From Paludisphaera soli (lineage in GTDB: Bacteria > Planctomycetota > Planctomycetia > Isosphaerales > Isosphaeraceae), in contig NZ_JAALJI010000014.1 of NCBI RefSeq assembly GCF_011064595.1, forward strand, positions 124,001-188,000: a stretch of 64,000 bases of DNA, given 5' to 3'. Shown in pieces: positions 50,819 through 59,541 of the stretch. The stretch's first letter is position 1, and every line of letters starts with the position of its first letter. A program made the position numbers and the translations under genes. The notes beneath the pieces are model-generated. The model was not told where the DNA came from and did no database searches. It worked only from the letters and a program-made list of their open reading frames with translations.

Positions 50819-52309
50819 TCAGGGCGCGACGGGCGCCGTCAGGACGATCCGGCCGAGACGGTACCGGCGGGCGCCGTCGTCATCGGGCAGGGGGAGGGCC
50901 ACGACCGGCGCGCCGTCGCGACGGCCGACCGACAGGAAGACCTCGTAGGCTCCGGGCTTCGTCGGGACGGTGAAGACGCCCAGGGGGTCGCGGTGGGGAA
51001 GCGCGACGACCACCTCGGAACGGACCTCGCGGACCGGAGCGGCGTCGGGGGCGCCCACTTCCAGCGAGCGCACGTCGAACGACTCATCGACGTTCACCGA
51101 GACGATCCCGCCCTTCTCATCCTTGAGGGTCAGCGCGACGAAGCCGCCGGGGAGGCACGGCGCGACTCCGGCGTTCGCCCAGGCCGTCTCCAGCGCGAAC
51201 GGCGAGCCCAGGGGCGTCTCGCGTGGCCACGAGGCCTTGCGGAGCTGGATACGATAGCCGAGGCGGCGATTGATCCGATCGATGACCTCACGGTTCTCCT
51301 GCAATTCCTCGCGGGGCCACCAGTGGATGGACATGTAGCTCGCGTGATAGTCCTCGACGGACTTCGAAAGCAGCGAGCCGTCGCCCCAGGCGTTGCGGAT
51401 CTTGGAGCTGCCGTAGTGCTCGTGCTCCAGGATGACCGGGAGTTCCGGCCAGAAGGCCTGGGCCATCTCGGCGTGGAACCAGGACTTCGGCGGCGGCTGG
51501 ACCAGGATGCTGTCGTCGCGAAGCGTGACCCCCTTCGACCGGGCGTAGTCGGTCGACGGTTGATGCGCCCCCGGACGCTCCGGCCCGGCCACGTCGTCGC
51601 TGATCGCCAGCAAGGTCCGCTTGAAGTGCTTCGCGTGCAGGTCGACGTGGGCCTTCACCACCGCCAGGGTGCGTTCATCGTCGAGCTGGGCGCCGAACCC
51701 CGTGTGCCCCTCGCCCCACATGCCGAACGAGCCGACGTCGATGAAGGCCACGTCGGGATTGCCGTCGTACCGCGCGGCCATCGCGGCGAGGAAGGCGTCG
51801 AGCTTTTCCAGGAAGATCGGGTCCAGATAGTCCGGCTCCCAGAGCGGCCCGTCCTTCGAGGGGCCCACACCGAACGTGAAGTTCACCCCCTTCGCCCCCG
51901 CCGCCTGGACCCAGCGCGGGGTGGCGTCGCGCATCCAGCTCTCGGTCGAGGTCACCCGGATCGCGACCTTCTTCCCCTTGGCACCGAACCGCCGAGCGGG
52001 GGTGTCGAACAGCGTCCAGTTGTACCGGCCCTCCTGGGGCTCCAGGAACGACCATGGGACGCGCAGGTAGACCGTGGAGAGCCCGGGGAAATCGTCCAGA
52101 GTGTCCGAGGCTTCGAGCCTGGAGCCGTAGTTGGCGATGATGTTGGAGTAGAAGTGGAGCGTCCACCCCATGCCGGGATTCACCAGCGAGCGGCCGTCGT
52201 CGTCGGGCGTGACGACCACGCGGTCGGGAGCCTCCCCGGCGGCCGCTCCGCGAGCAGCGGCCGAGAGGGTCAAGGCCGAGAGGGTCACGATCGTCGTGAA
52301 ACGACGCAT
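50819..52309 (-). CDS. secreted DUF4832-type (glycosidase-like) protein
   Basis: 496 residues from ATG 52309 with AAGGAG 8 bases upstream. A Sec signal (TIVTLSALTLSAAARGAAAG) precedes a TIM-barrel-like region: RSLVNPGMGWTLHFYSN, STVYLRVPWSFLEPQEGRYNW (the 'W..lEP..G.y.w' pattern of GH42/GH-A-like enzymes), DVAFIDVGSFGMWGEGHTGF with candidate acidic residues. The C-terminal part (about 390 on) is beta-rich (DUF4832). Probably acts on a polysaccharide outside the cytoplasm. Substrate and catalytic residues are unproven. Confidence 0.78.
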   Translation of the reverse strand: MRRFTTIVTLSALTLSAAARGAAAGEAPDRVVVTPDDDGRSLVNPGMGWTLHFYSNIIANYGSRLEASDTLDDFPGLSTVYLRVPWSFLEPQEGRYNWTLFDTPARRFGAKGKKVAIRVTSTESWMRDATPRWVQAAGAKGVNFTFGVGPSKDGPLWEPDYLDPIFLEKLDAFLAAMAARYDGNPDVAFIDVGSFGMWGEGHTGFGAQLDDERTLAVVKAHVDLHAKHFKRTLLAISDDVAGPERPGAHQPSTDYARSKGVTLRDDSILVQPPPKSWFHAEMAQAFWPELPVILEHEHYGSSKIRNAWGDGSLLSKSVEDYHASYMSIHWWPREELQENREVIDRINRRLGYRIQLRKASWPRETPLGSPFALETAWANAGVAPCLPGGFVALTLKDEKGGIVSVNVDESFDVRSLEVGAPDAAPVREVRSEVVVALPHRDPLGVFTVPTKPGAYEVFLSVGRRDGAPVVALPLPDDDGARRYRLGRIVLTAPVAP

Positions 52310-52504
52310 GGGCGAGGCTCCTTCAGGGGAGGGACGCGCGGCCGGACGTTCCCGCTGGAGGCTCGGCGACGGCTCGCACGCGACGGAGGAGGCCGTCATC
52401 TTACCACCCGGAGACGACCGAGGAACCGGCTCGACGTTCGGCACGGACCACCCGTCGCCCGGCCTTCGGATCGAAAAGATCCGATGAAGATCGGCCGGGT
52501 CGGG

Positions 52505-52532
52505 TTGTGCGGGTGGACGAGCGGCGTAAAAT
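52505..52532 (+). promoter_or_regulatory. promoter candidate for the second MFS gene
   Basis: TTGTGC (52505-52510), 16 bases, TAAAAT (52527-52532, 5/6 to TATAAT). It is the only AT-rich patch in the 294-base gap and lies 72 bases before ATG 52604. Confidence 0.42.
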
Positions 52533-52603
52533 AGAACATCTCGCCCGAAGATTCATCCCAACCACTCCCCGAAGGACCCAGGGAACCAGCCCACCCCACC
52601 CCC

Positions 52604-53869
52604 ATGGATGTTTCGCCGGCCCGACCGCGGCTGAGGGTCTCTGCCACCTTCCTCGCCCCCCATGATCGCCCGATTCGACTCGCAGTCTTTGCGTTCTTCG
52701 CCCTCGACGGCATTGGCTTCGGGTCGTGGGCGGCGTACCTGCCGACGTACAAGGCTCGGCTCGGCCTGAGCGACGGCCAGCTCGGCGGAACCCTGTTCGC
52801 GCTCGTCGTGGGGAGCCTCCTGTCGATGCCGGCGACCGGCCGGGCCCTGGCCGGGCGGAGCAGCCGATCCGTGGTCCTGGCCGGCTCGGCGGCGTTCTGC
52901 CTGACGATCCCCATGGTCGCCTTCGCGGCCCACTCGCTCGGCAGCACGGCCCTGTTCACTCTGGCGGCCTTCCTCTTCGGGGCGACGAAGGGGGTGATCG
53001 ACGTCTCGGCCAACGCCCATGCGATCGGGGTGGAGCGCTCCGGGAGCGTCGCGCTGCTGTCGACCTGCCACGGCGGCTGGAGCCTCGGCGTCCTCTGCGG
53101 GGCGAGTTCCGTGGCGATCGCCCTCAGGCTCGGTACGCCTCCGCCGCTGACCTCTCTCCTGATCGCCCTCGGCCTCCTCGGCCTGGTCGGGGCGGCGTCG
53201 AGGAGGCTGCCCGAGGTCGAGGCGGCGGGGCCGTCGCCCGGCCGTCCTGCTTCGGTCTGGCCCCGAGGCCGGCTGATCCCGCTCGCGGGCCTGGCGTTTC
53301 TGGGCCTCTTCTGCGAGGGGGCGATGGGGGACTGGGCCGCGATCTTCCTGGCCGACGAGGTCCGCGCGACGGCCTCGGCCGCGGCCCTGGGCTTCGCCGC
53401 GTACTCCCTGGTGATGATGTGCGGCCGCTTCGCCGGCGACCGCCTCGTCGAACGACTCGGACCGGCCGCACTGCTCGCCGCCAGCGGGCTGAGCGTGGCC
53501 CTCGGCCTGGGCCTGGCGCTGGCGACGCGGACGTACCCGGCGGCCGTGGCCGGGTTCGCGCTCGTGGGCCTCGGCGTCGCCAACATGGTCCCGATCCTCT
53601 TCCGCTCCGCCGGCCGCGGGCCCGACTCGGGCGCGGCCATCGCCTCCGTCTCGACCGTCGGCTACCTCGGCTTCCTGGTCGGCCCCCCGCTCATCGGGAC
53701 GCTCAGCCAGGCGGCCGGCCTCTCGGCCGCGCTCGGCGTCGTGGTGCTCTTCGGCCTGACCATCGCCGCAGGAGCCCGGTTCGTCCATCCACCGACTTCC
53801 AACTCGCCCTCATCTCCAACGCTCCTGGAAGAAAGTCCTCCGCATGTCCAGCCTGAACCGAACATTTGA
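52604..53869 (+). CDS. MFS transporter
   Basis: 421 residues with about 12 hydrophobic helices. Segments such as DGIGFGSWAAYLPTYKARLGLSDGQLG and MPATGRALAGRSSRSVVLAG look like the FucP/YbjJ-type or inner-membrane MFS group that includes YbjJ. In E. coli YbjJ is encoded next to YbjI, a HAD phosphatase. Here too a Cof-type HAD gene follows, overlapping by 26 bases, so the pairing appears conserved. The substrate is unknown, perhaps a sugar or phosphosugar-related compound. There is no clear ribosome site before ATG 52604. Confidence 0.88.
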   Translation: MDVSPARPRLRVSATFLAPHDRPIRLAVFAFFALDGIGFGSWAAYLPTYKARLGLSDGQLGGTLFALVVGSLLSMPATGRALAGRSSRSVVLAGSAAFCLTIPMVAFAAHSLGSTALFTLAAFLFGATKGVIDVSANAHAIGVERSGSVALLSTCHGGWSLGVLCGASSVAIALRLGTPPPLTSLLIALGLLGLVGAASRRLPEVEAAGPSPGRPASVWPRGRLIPLAGLAFLGLFCEGAMGDWAAIFLADEVRATASAAALGFAAYSLVMMCGRFAGDRLVERLGPAALLAASGLSVALGLGLALATRTYPAAVAGFALVGLGVANMVPILFRSAGRGPDSGAAIASVSTVGYLGFLVGPPLIGTLSQAAGLSAALGVVVLFGLTIAAGARFVHPPTSNSPSSPTLLEESPPHVQPEPNI

Positions 53870-54683
53870 ATTCGCACTCGCCGCCATCGACATCGACGAG
53901 ACCCTGATCGGCCACGACAAGACGATCGGCCCGGAGAACCGCCGCGCCATCGCCCGGCTGCAATCGCTCGGGTGCCGCGTCGTGCTGGCCTCGGGCCGCC
54001 GCCACGCCAACATGCTCCCCTACTACGCCGAGCTGGGCCTCGACGACTTCGTGGTCTCCTCGCAGGGAGCCCGCGTCCAGCACGCCACGACCGGGGAGGT
54101 CCTCCACCGCGCCGAGATCACCCCGGAGCCCGCAGCACGGCTGGTCGCCGAGGGGCTGGAACGCGACTTCACCGTCCTGCTCTGGCTGGAGGACCGCGTC
54201 GTCGCCCAGGAGCGGACGCGCTGGATCGGCTCGTATGAGAGGCTCTGTGACGACCCGGTGGGGATCGTCGATCTGGCCTCCCTGGCTGGGCGATCGGCCG
54301 AGAAGGTCGTCTGGATCGCCGAGCCGGAGGTCGTGGCCAGAACGGCCGACGAAGTGCGGAAGCGTCTGGGCGATCGGACCCTCGTGACCATCACCGAGCC
54401 CTGGTCCCTGGAATTCAGCGCCCCCGACGCCAACAAGCGCGACGGCCTCGCGGCCCTCGCCCGGAAGCTGGGGATCCGCCGCGAGGCGGTCCTGGCGTTC
54501 GGCGACGGCAACAACGACGCGGAGATGCTGGCCTGGGCCGGCACGGGCGTCGCAATGCCCCACGCGCGGCCCTCCGCCCGCTCCGCCGCCCGGATCGTCG
54601 CCCCGGAGGGCGACCGGGAATCGGCCCTGGCCCGCGGGATCGAGGAGGCGCTGCGACGCGCCGAAGGCGTCAAGGTCGCCTGA
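53844..54683 (+). CDS. Cof-type HAD family hydrolase
   Basis: HAD phosphatase of 279 residues, subclass IIB. Motif I AAIDIDETLIG (D16, D18), motif II region VVLASGRRHANM, motif III Lys in DANKRDGLAALA and motif IV AFGDGNNDAEMLAWAG are all present. The Cof/YbjI family acts on sugar phosphates, FMN and similar small phosphates. It begins 26 bases inside the end of the MFS gene, so the two are translationally linked. The joint role might be import followed by dephosphorylation, as inference. Confidence 0.93.
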   Translation: MSSLNRTFEFALAAIDIDETLIGHDKTIGPENRRAIARLQSLGCRVVLASGRRHANMLPYYAELGLDDFVVSSQGARVQHATTGEVLHRAEITPEPAARLVAEGLERDFTVLLWLEDRVVAQERTRWIGSYERLCDDPVGIVDLASLAGRSAEKVVWIAEPEVVARTADEVRKRLGDRTLVTITEPWSLEFSAPDANKRDGLAALARKLGIRREAVLAFGDGNNDAEMLAWAGTGVAMPHARPSARSAARIVAPEGDRESALARGIEEALRRAEGVKVA

Positions 54684-54780
54684 TGGACCGGCTCCTCGGC
54701 CCGGGTTAGGTTGGAACGGTCGGGCCGCGCACCGGCCCCGAGGCGATCGGAGAGGTCGCCAGGCCCTGGGAGTGGCATCC

Positions 54781-56139
54781 ATGCCTTCGCATCGCCCGCC
54801 GATGATCGTCTGGTTCGCATCCCTTCCGCTGCTCGGCTGGACCGTCGCCGCGGCGACCGAGCCCGCCCCCGTCGCGATCACTCACGTCCGACTCATCGAC
54901 GGCGGCGGAGGCCCCCCGGTCGACGACGCGGTGATCGTCGCGGCCGGAGGCAGGATCCTTGCAGCCGGCCCTTCCGGGACCGCGATCCCGGATGGAGCGA
55001 CCGTCCGAGACCTGCGCGGGAAGACCGTGGTCCCCGGCCTCATCTCGCTGCACAGCCACGTCGGGCAGGTCCGGGGCGTGACCAACGGGGCGGCCAATTA
55101 CACCCGCGAGACCATCGAGGCCGAGCTGCGGCGGTATCGCGACTACGGCGTGACGACGGTCACGGCGCTGGGGAACAACGGGCCGTTGTTCGAGACGATC
55201 CGGGCCGAGGCCCACGCCGGGACGCTCGACGGCGCCGACCTCTTCGGGGTCGTCCGGGGGATCGGCGTCCCGGATGGCGCGCCTCCTCAGGCGATGATCA
55301 AGGTCGGGCCGGATCAGCTCGACAGGCCGGCGGACGCCCCGGCCGCCCGCGCGGCGGTCGACGCGATGGCCGATCGGGGGACTGACCTCGTGAAGATCTG
55401 GCTCGACGACTTCGGCGGCGGCGTCCCCGCCAAGATGAGCCCTGAGGTCTACCGCGCCGTCATCGATCAGGCCCACGCCCGGGGCGTCCGGGTCGCCGCC
55501 CACATCCACGACCTGGCCGACGCGAAGGCGATCGTCGCCGCCGGGGCCGACCTCCTCGCCCACGGCGTCCGCGACCTGCCCGTCGACGCCGAGCTGATCG
55601 CGGCGATGAAGGATCGGGGCGTCGGCTATATCCCGACGCTGGCCCTGGACGATGCGAGCTTAGCCTGGGCCGAGCAGGCCCCTTGGACCCGGACGCCGTT
55701 CGCGAGGGCCGCACTCTCGCCCGAGCTGGCGCGACAGGTCGACGACCCGGCCTGGCGAGCCAGGGTCCTCGCCGACCCCGGGCTCGAAGGCTCACGATCG
55801 TCCTTGGCCAGGAATCTCCGCAATCTCAGGACGCTCTTCGACGCCGGCGTCCGGATCGGCTTCGGGACCGACAGCGGCGCCACGCCGCTCCGCGTCGGCG
55901 GCATCGCCGAGCACCGCGAACTCGCCCTGATGATCGAGGCCGGGCTGACCCCCCTCCAGGCCCTGGCCGTCGCCACGTCCGGCTCGGCCGAGCTGCTCGG
56001 CCTCGACGATCGCGGCCTCATCGAGCCCGGACGCCGCGCCGACCTGATCGTCCTCGACGCCGACCCGTCGATCGACATCGGGAACTCGACGACGATCCGC
56101 GAGGTCTGGGTGCAAGGCCGGACCTTCAGCCGGCCCTGA
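54781..56139 (+). CDS. exported amidohydrolase family protein (imidazolonepropionase-like)
   Basis: 452 residues. A Sec signal (MIVWFASLPLLGWTVAAATE) is followed by the amidohydrolase layout: a small beta domain, then LISLHSHVGQ (H-x-H metal ligands), LVKIWLDDFGG with the carbamylatable Lys, VAAHIHDLADAKAIVAAGADLLAHGV (two further His), and FGTDSGATPL with the final Asp. All ligands of a binuclear metal site are present. The family includes prolidase-like and other secreted hydrolases. Substrate unknown. ATG 54781 has TGGGAG 8 bases upstream. A GTG three codons earlier is an alternative. Confidence 0.9.
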   Translation: MPSHRPPMIVWFASLPLLGWTVAAATEPAPVAITHVRLIDGGGGPPVDDAVIVAAGGRILAAGPSGTAIPDGATVRDLRGKTVVPGLISLHSHVGQVRGVTNGAANYTRETIEAELRRYRDYGVTTVTALGNNGPLFETIRAEAHAGTLDGADLFGVVRGIGVPDGAPPQAMIKVGPDQLDRPADAPAARAAVDAMADRGTDLVKIWLDDFGGGVPAKMSPEVYRAVIDQAHARGVRVAAHIHDLADAKAIVAAGADLLAHGVRDLPVDAELIAAMKDRGVGYIPTLALDDASLAWAEQAPWTRTPFARAALSPELARQVDDPAWRARVLADPGLEGSRSSLARNLRNLRTLFDAGVRIGFGTDSGATPLRVGGIAEHRELALMIEAGLTPLQALAVATSGSAELLGLDDRGLIEPGRRADLIVLDADPSIDIGNSTTIREVWVQGRTFSRP

Positions 56140-56164
56140 CGTGCAACCCTGAGCGGGAAGTCGG

Positions 56165-57079
56165 CTACGCTCGGATCGAGTCGAAGAAGCCGAGCTGGTC
56201 GAGGCCCGCGTTGAGCCTCGCCACCTGCTCGGGGGTGAGGCGGACGGTCGGCAGGCGCGGAGGCCCCACGTCCACGCCGAGGAAGCCCATGACGGCCTTC
56301 GCCGCCGCCATGTAGCCGAAGCTCGAGAGCAGCTTGATGAGCCGCACCGCCCGCAACTGCTCCGCTCGGGCCTTCGCCAGGTCGCCCGCCTGGAACGCGG
56401 CGATCACGCGATGGTACAGGGGCGCGGCGAAGTTGTAGCTGCTCCCCACCGCCCCTTCGGCCCCCAGCGCCACCGCCGCGAGGAGCGCCTCGTCCACGCC
56501 CCAGAGCACGTCGAACCGGCCGCCGCCGGCCGCCAGGCACTCCTGAAAGGCCATGAGGTCGATGTTCGTGAACTTCAGGCCCGCGAGCGTCGGCAGCTTC
56601 GCGGGGGCCCGCTCCAGGAACTCGGGCATCGAGAGCTGCACGCCGGTCATCGAGGGGATGTCGTAGAAGTAGAAAGGGAGGTCGGGCGCCCCCCCGGCGA
56701 CCGCGACGCAGCAGGCGACCAGGGCGTCCACGTCCTTCGGCTTGAAGTAGCAAGGCGCGAGCGCCGCCACGGCGACCGCCCCGATCGACTGGGCCTGGGC
56801 GGCCAGGGTCCGGGAATCGGCCAGGCTGTTCGAGCCGACGTGGACGACCACCCGGAGCGCCGAGCCCCGGGCGACCTCACACCAGCGTCCGGCCAGGAGG
56901 AGGCGTTCCTCGGTCGTGAGCGAGCTGCACTCGCCGGTGGTCCCGCCGATGAAGACCGTGTCGACGCCGTCGCGGGCCAGCCGATCGGCCTGGGCCTCGA
57001 CGGCCGCGAGACGGAGATCCCCCTGAGCGTCGAAGGGGGTGTGGGTCGCGGCGACGAGGCCGCGAAGCTTGAAAGCCAT
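56165..57079 (-). CDS. N-acetylneuraminate lyase/dihydrodipicolinate synthase family protein
   Basis: 304 residues, a class I aldolase. Features are GGTTGECSSLT (substrate-binding loop, about 45-55), the catalytic Tyr in YFYDIPSMTGV (about 139), and the Schiff-base Lys in LAGLKFTN (about 170). The 'Y-x-I-P-x-x-T-G-V' and 'G-x-K-F-T' forms are closer to N-acetylneuraminate lyase than to DapA, where NVPxRTG is usual. The physiological substrate could be sialic acid or another 2-keto-3-deoxy acid. A divergent promoter candidate sits just upstream. Confidence 0.9.
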   Translation of the reverse strand: MAFKLRGLVAATHTPFDAQGDLRLAAVEAQADRLARDGVDTVFIGGTTGECSSLTTEERLLLAGRWCEVARGSALRVVVHVGSNSLADSRTLAAQAQSIGAVAVAALAPCYFKPKDVDALVACCVAVAGGAPDLPFYFYDIPSMTGVQLSMPEFLERAPAKLPTLAGLKFTNIDLMAFQECLAAGGGRFDVLWGVDEALLAAVALGAEGAVGSSYNFAAPLYHRVIAAFQAGDLAKARAEQLRAVRLIKLLSSFGYMAAAKAVMGFLGVDVGPPRLPTVRLTPEQVARLNAGLDQLGFFDSIRA

Positions 57080-57145
57080 GTGGGTCGATCCCCCGTTTGC
57101 ACGTCCCGCCCGGGCCGATCGCGTGGGAGTTCCACGCGTCCCCCC

Positions 57146-57173
57146 ATCGTAAACATACCCCTCACGCGGTACA
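57146..57173 (-). promoter_or_regulatory. promoter candidate for the lyase gene
   Basis: On the minus strand TGTACC (57168-57173), 16 bases, TACGAT (57146-57151). It sits back to back with the plus-strand candidate at 57180-57209 and shares its -10 exactly. Confidence 0.4.
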
Positions 57174-57179
57174 CCGGGT

Positions 57180-57209
57180 TTGACCCGCGACGACGCCCGC
57201 CAGTACGAT
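57180..57209 (+). promoter_or_regulatory. promoter candidate TTGACC-N18-TACGAT
   Basis: TTGACC (57180-57185), 18 bases, TACGAT (57204-57209). It lies 74 bases before the solute-binding gene's likely start. The in-frame ATG at 57208 falls inside the -10 and is therefore not the start. Same hexamers as at 10569-10597. Confidence 0.52.
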
Positions 57210-57282
57210 GGAACTTTCCGCGGTCCGCCGGGCGCGGGCGAGTCGATCGCCGACGGCGGCGCGGCCTTCCTGGAGACGCCGG

Positions 57283-58860
57283 ATGCGGTGGTCGGTCGCC
57301 TCGAATCTCGATCGCCCGAGGATCCTCGCCGGGGCTTTCATCCTCACCTGCCTTCTCATCGCGCCCACCGGGTGTTCCACCCCGGAATCCGAAGAGCCCG
57401 CCCCGGCGCCGAGCTTCCCGGGCGTCAAGCTGACCGTCGGGGCCGTCGGCGATCCGGCGATCCTGCCGGGGGTTTCCGCCCAGCGAGGCGAATGGATGGC
57501 CTCGCGGAAGGGTGAGGTCGTCGTTGCCTCCGACGCGGCGCGGACCGTCGCCGACGCCGACGACCTCGACGTCCTGGTCTTCCCGGGGACGGAACTCGGC
57601 GGGCTCGTGGATCGTGACCTCCTCGAAGAGATCCCGAACGACGTCGTCCTGCCGCCCGAGTCGGACGAAGGCGCGAGGAAGCCGACCGAGCCGGACGACG
57701 ACGAGGCCGTCGAGGGCGACTTCAGGTACAACGACATCGCTCCGGCGTTCCGCGAGCAAGTGAGCAAGTACGGCACCCGGCGCTACGCCCTGCCCATCGG
57801 CGGCTCCGCGCTCGTGCTGGTCTACCGTCGCGACGCGTTCGCCTCCGACGCCAACGTCAAGGCGGCGAAGGAGGTCGGCCTGGCCCTGGAACCTCCCGCG
57901 ACGTGGGCCCAGCTCGACGCCCTCGCGCGCTTCTTCCAGGGCCGTGACTGGAACGGCGACGGCTCGCCCGACTTCGGGATCTCCGCCGCGCTCGGGCCCG
58001 ACCCCGAGGGCCTCGCCGACGCGACGTTCCTCGCCCGAGCCGCGAGCCTGGGCCAGCATCGCGACCACTACTCGTTCCTCTTCGACGCCGACGACCTCGC
58101 CCCTCGCCTGGAGACGCCCCCCTTCGTGGAGGCCCTGGGATCGCTCGCGGCCTGGAAGGCCGCCGGGCCTCCGGGCATCGAGTCGTTCGACGCCTCGGCC
58201 GCCCGCGCCGCCTTCCGGGAAGGGAAGACGGCGATGCTGATCGATCGGGCCGAGAAGGCCTCCGGCTGGTCCCAGGTTAAGAGTCTCGCGGTGGCCCCGC
58301 TGCCGGGGTCCGAGCGCGTGTACGAGCCTTCGCGTAAGGCCTGGGACGAATCCGGATCGATCAACCGGCCGACCTATCTGCCCCAGGGCGGCGGTTGGGT
58401 CGTGGCCGTTCGTCGCGGCCTGGATGAGGCCAGGCGCGAGGCGGCGTTCAATTTCGCGCTCTACCTCGCCGAGGCGGGCGTCGCCAACCGGATGCTCGCC
58501 GAGCGGGACTTCCCGATGCTCCCCGTCCGCGCCAGCCAGATGGGGCGGGGCCTGCCCGACCCGTCCTCGGCGCCCGACGTCGATCCCAGGAGCTGGTCGG
58601 GGGCCGTCTCTCGGACCCTCATGGCCGAGCGCGTCTTGCCGGGCCTGAGAATCCCCGACGCCGATGGGTACCTAGCCGACCTCTCCGGCGAACGTGCTGC
58701 GGCGATGTCCGGCAAGCCCGCCGAGGAGGCCCTTCGAGCGGCCTCGGCCGCCTGGTCCGCGAGGACCGCGAAGCACGGCCGGGCTCGCCAGCTCTGGCAC
58801 TATCGCCGCAGCCTGAACACGCTGGCGACCCTGCCCGAGCCTCCCCCGCGAGGCGAATGA
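57283..58860 (+). CDS. extracellular solute-binding lipoprotein (ABC family 1-like), orphan
   Basis: 525 residues. The N-terminus LAGAFILTCLLIAPTGCS looks like a lipoprotein signal with Cys as the anchor. The mature part resembles family 1 (sugar-type) solute-binding proteins: DLDVLVFPGTELGGLVDRDLL, YALPIGGSALVLVYRRDAF, LEPPATWAQLDALARFF, FREGKTAMLIDRAEKA and GGWVVAVRRGLDEARREAAFNFALYL. No permease or ATPase gene is nearby, so it may serve a transporter encoded elsewhere or act as a stand-alone binding protein. ATG 57283 is fixed by the promoter candidate and signal sequence. Confidence 0.85.
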   Translation: MRWSVASNLDRPRILAGAFILTCLLIAPTGCSTPESEEPAPAPSFPGVKLTVGAVGDPAILPGVSAQRGEWMASRKGEVVVASDAARTVADADDLDVLVFPGTELGGLVDRDLLEEIPNDVVLPPESDEGARKPTEPDDDEAVEGDFRYNDIAPAFREQVSKYGTRRYALPIGGSALVLVYRRDAFASDANVKAAKEVGLALEPPATWAQLDALARFFQGRDWNGDGSPDFGISAALGPDPEGLADATFLARAASLGQHRDHYSFLFDADDLAPRLETPPFVEALGSLAAWKAAGPPGIESFDASAARAAFREGKTAMLIDRAEKASGWSQVKSLAVAPLPGSERVYEPSRKAWDESGSINRPTYLPQGGGWVVAVRRGLDEARREAAFNFALYLAEAGVANRMLAERDFPMLPVRASQMGRGLPDPSSAPDVDPRSWSGAVSRTLMAERVLPGLRIPDADGYLADLSGERAAAMSGKPAEEALRAASAAWSARTAKHGRARQLWHYRRSLNTLATLPEPPPRGE

Positions 58861-58906
58861 TCCAAACCGGCCGCCCCGACCTCTCGGCCTCGCGAAACCG
58901 TCATTC

Positions 58907-59488
58907 ATGAGCGACCACGGAGCCGATCCACCCGACGCCTCGCTCGCCACCTCGTCGGAGGACGGGTCGCTCCTCGTCTTCGACGTCCCGGCGTTCGCGC
59001 GCCGGGGCATGGATGTCGAGTTCCTTGTCCAGACGCTCCACGAGCGCTGCCGACGCCACCGCCGGTCGACCCTCGACATGGTCCACGTCCGACTCCGCCA
59101 GTGGGCGAAGGGGGCGACCGGCCCGGCCGACTGGCGCGACGCCTTTCGCGCCTCGATCGAGCCCCTCTGGGACCTCGTCGACGCCGAGCCTCCCGCATGG
59201 GCCGCCCGCCCGGCGTCGCCACGAAGCCGCAGGGCGGTCGCCCGCGACCTCGCGGCGAGCGTCGGGCGGTTCAACGAGCGCTGGGACGCCTTCGTCGCGA
59301 GGCTCGACCTGGCGCTGATCAACCGATCCATCGACGACTACAATCGCTTCTACTTGATTGAGAAGGAATGCGTGCTCGGCTCGGCGCGGCTGGCCTCCCT
59401 CCACTTCCGGCCGATCTCCGAGGTGACCCGCGAGGCGATCCTCGCCGACCATCCCAGGCTCCCCGTCCCTGAGCTCGTCGCCCGTTGA
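58907..59488 (+). CDS. unknown protein, predicted mostly helical (193 residues)
   Basis: I do not recognise it. It is cytoplasmic by appearance. After an acidic lead (SDHGADPPDASLATSSEDG) come alternating helices rich in Arg and Leu, such as VEFLVQTLHERCRRHRRSTLDM and RFNERWDAFVARLDLALI, then SIDDYNRFYLIEKECVLG and FRPISEVTREAIL. The RFNERWDAFV and DYNRFYLIEKEC segments look like a conserved core. It starts 47 bases after the solute-binding gene on the same strand and ends 54 bases before the esterase gene, so it may belong to that transcription unit. Confidence 0.68.
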   Translation: MSDHGADPPDASLATSSEDGSLLVFDVPAFARRGMDVEFLVQTLHERCRRHRRSTLDMVHVRLRQWAKGATGPADWRDAFRASIEPLWDLVDAEPPAWAARPASPRSRRAVARDLAASVGRFNERWDAFVARLDLALINRSIDDYNRFYLIEKECVLGSARLASLHFRPISEVTREAILADHPRLPVPELVAR

Positions 59489-59541
59489 TTGCGACGAAGG
59501 TTCGCCCAATCCCCGACCCTCAACCCGAGCGAGATTGGCCA

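Noticed and set aside
48008-52534. Long plus-strand open frame opposite the MFS, repeat-protein and DUF4832-type genes
   Set aside because: The minus-strand genes have signal peptides, helices and starts with ribosome sites. The plus frame has none.
57208-57282. Upstream ATG start for the solute-binding protein
   Set aside because: It falls in the TACGAT element and would bury the lipoprotein signal.
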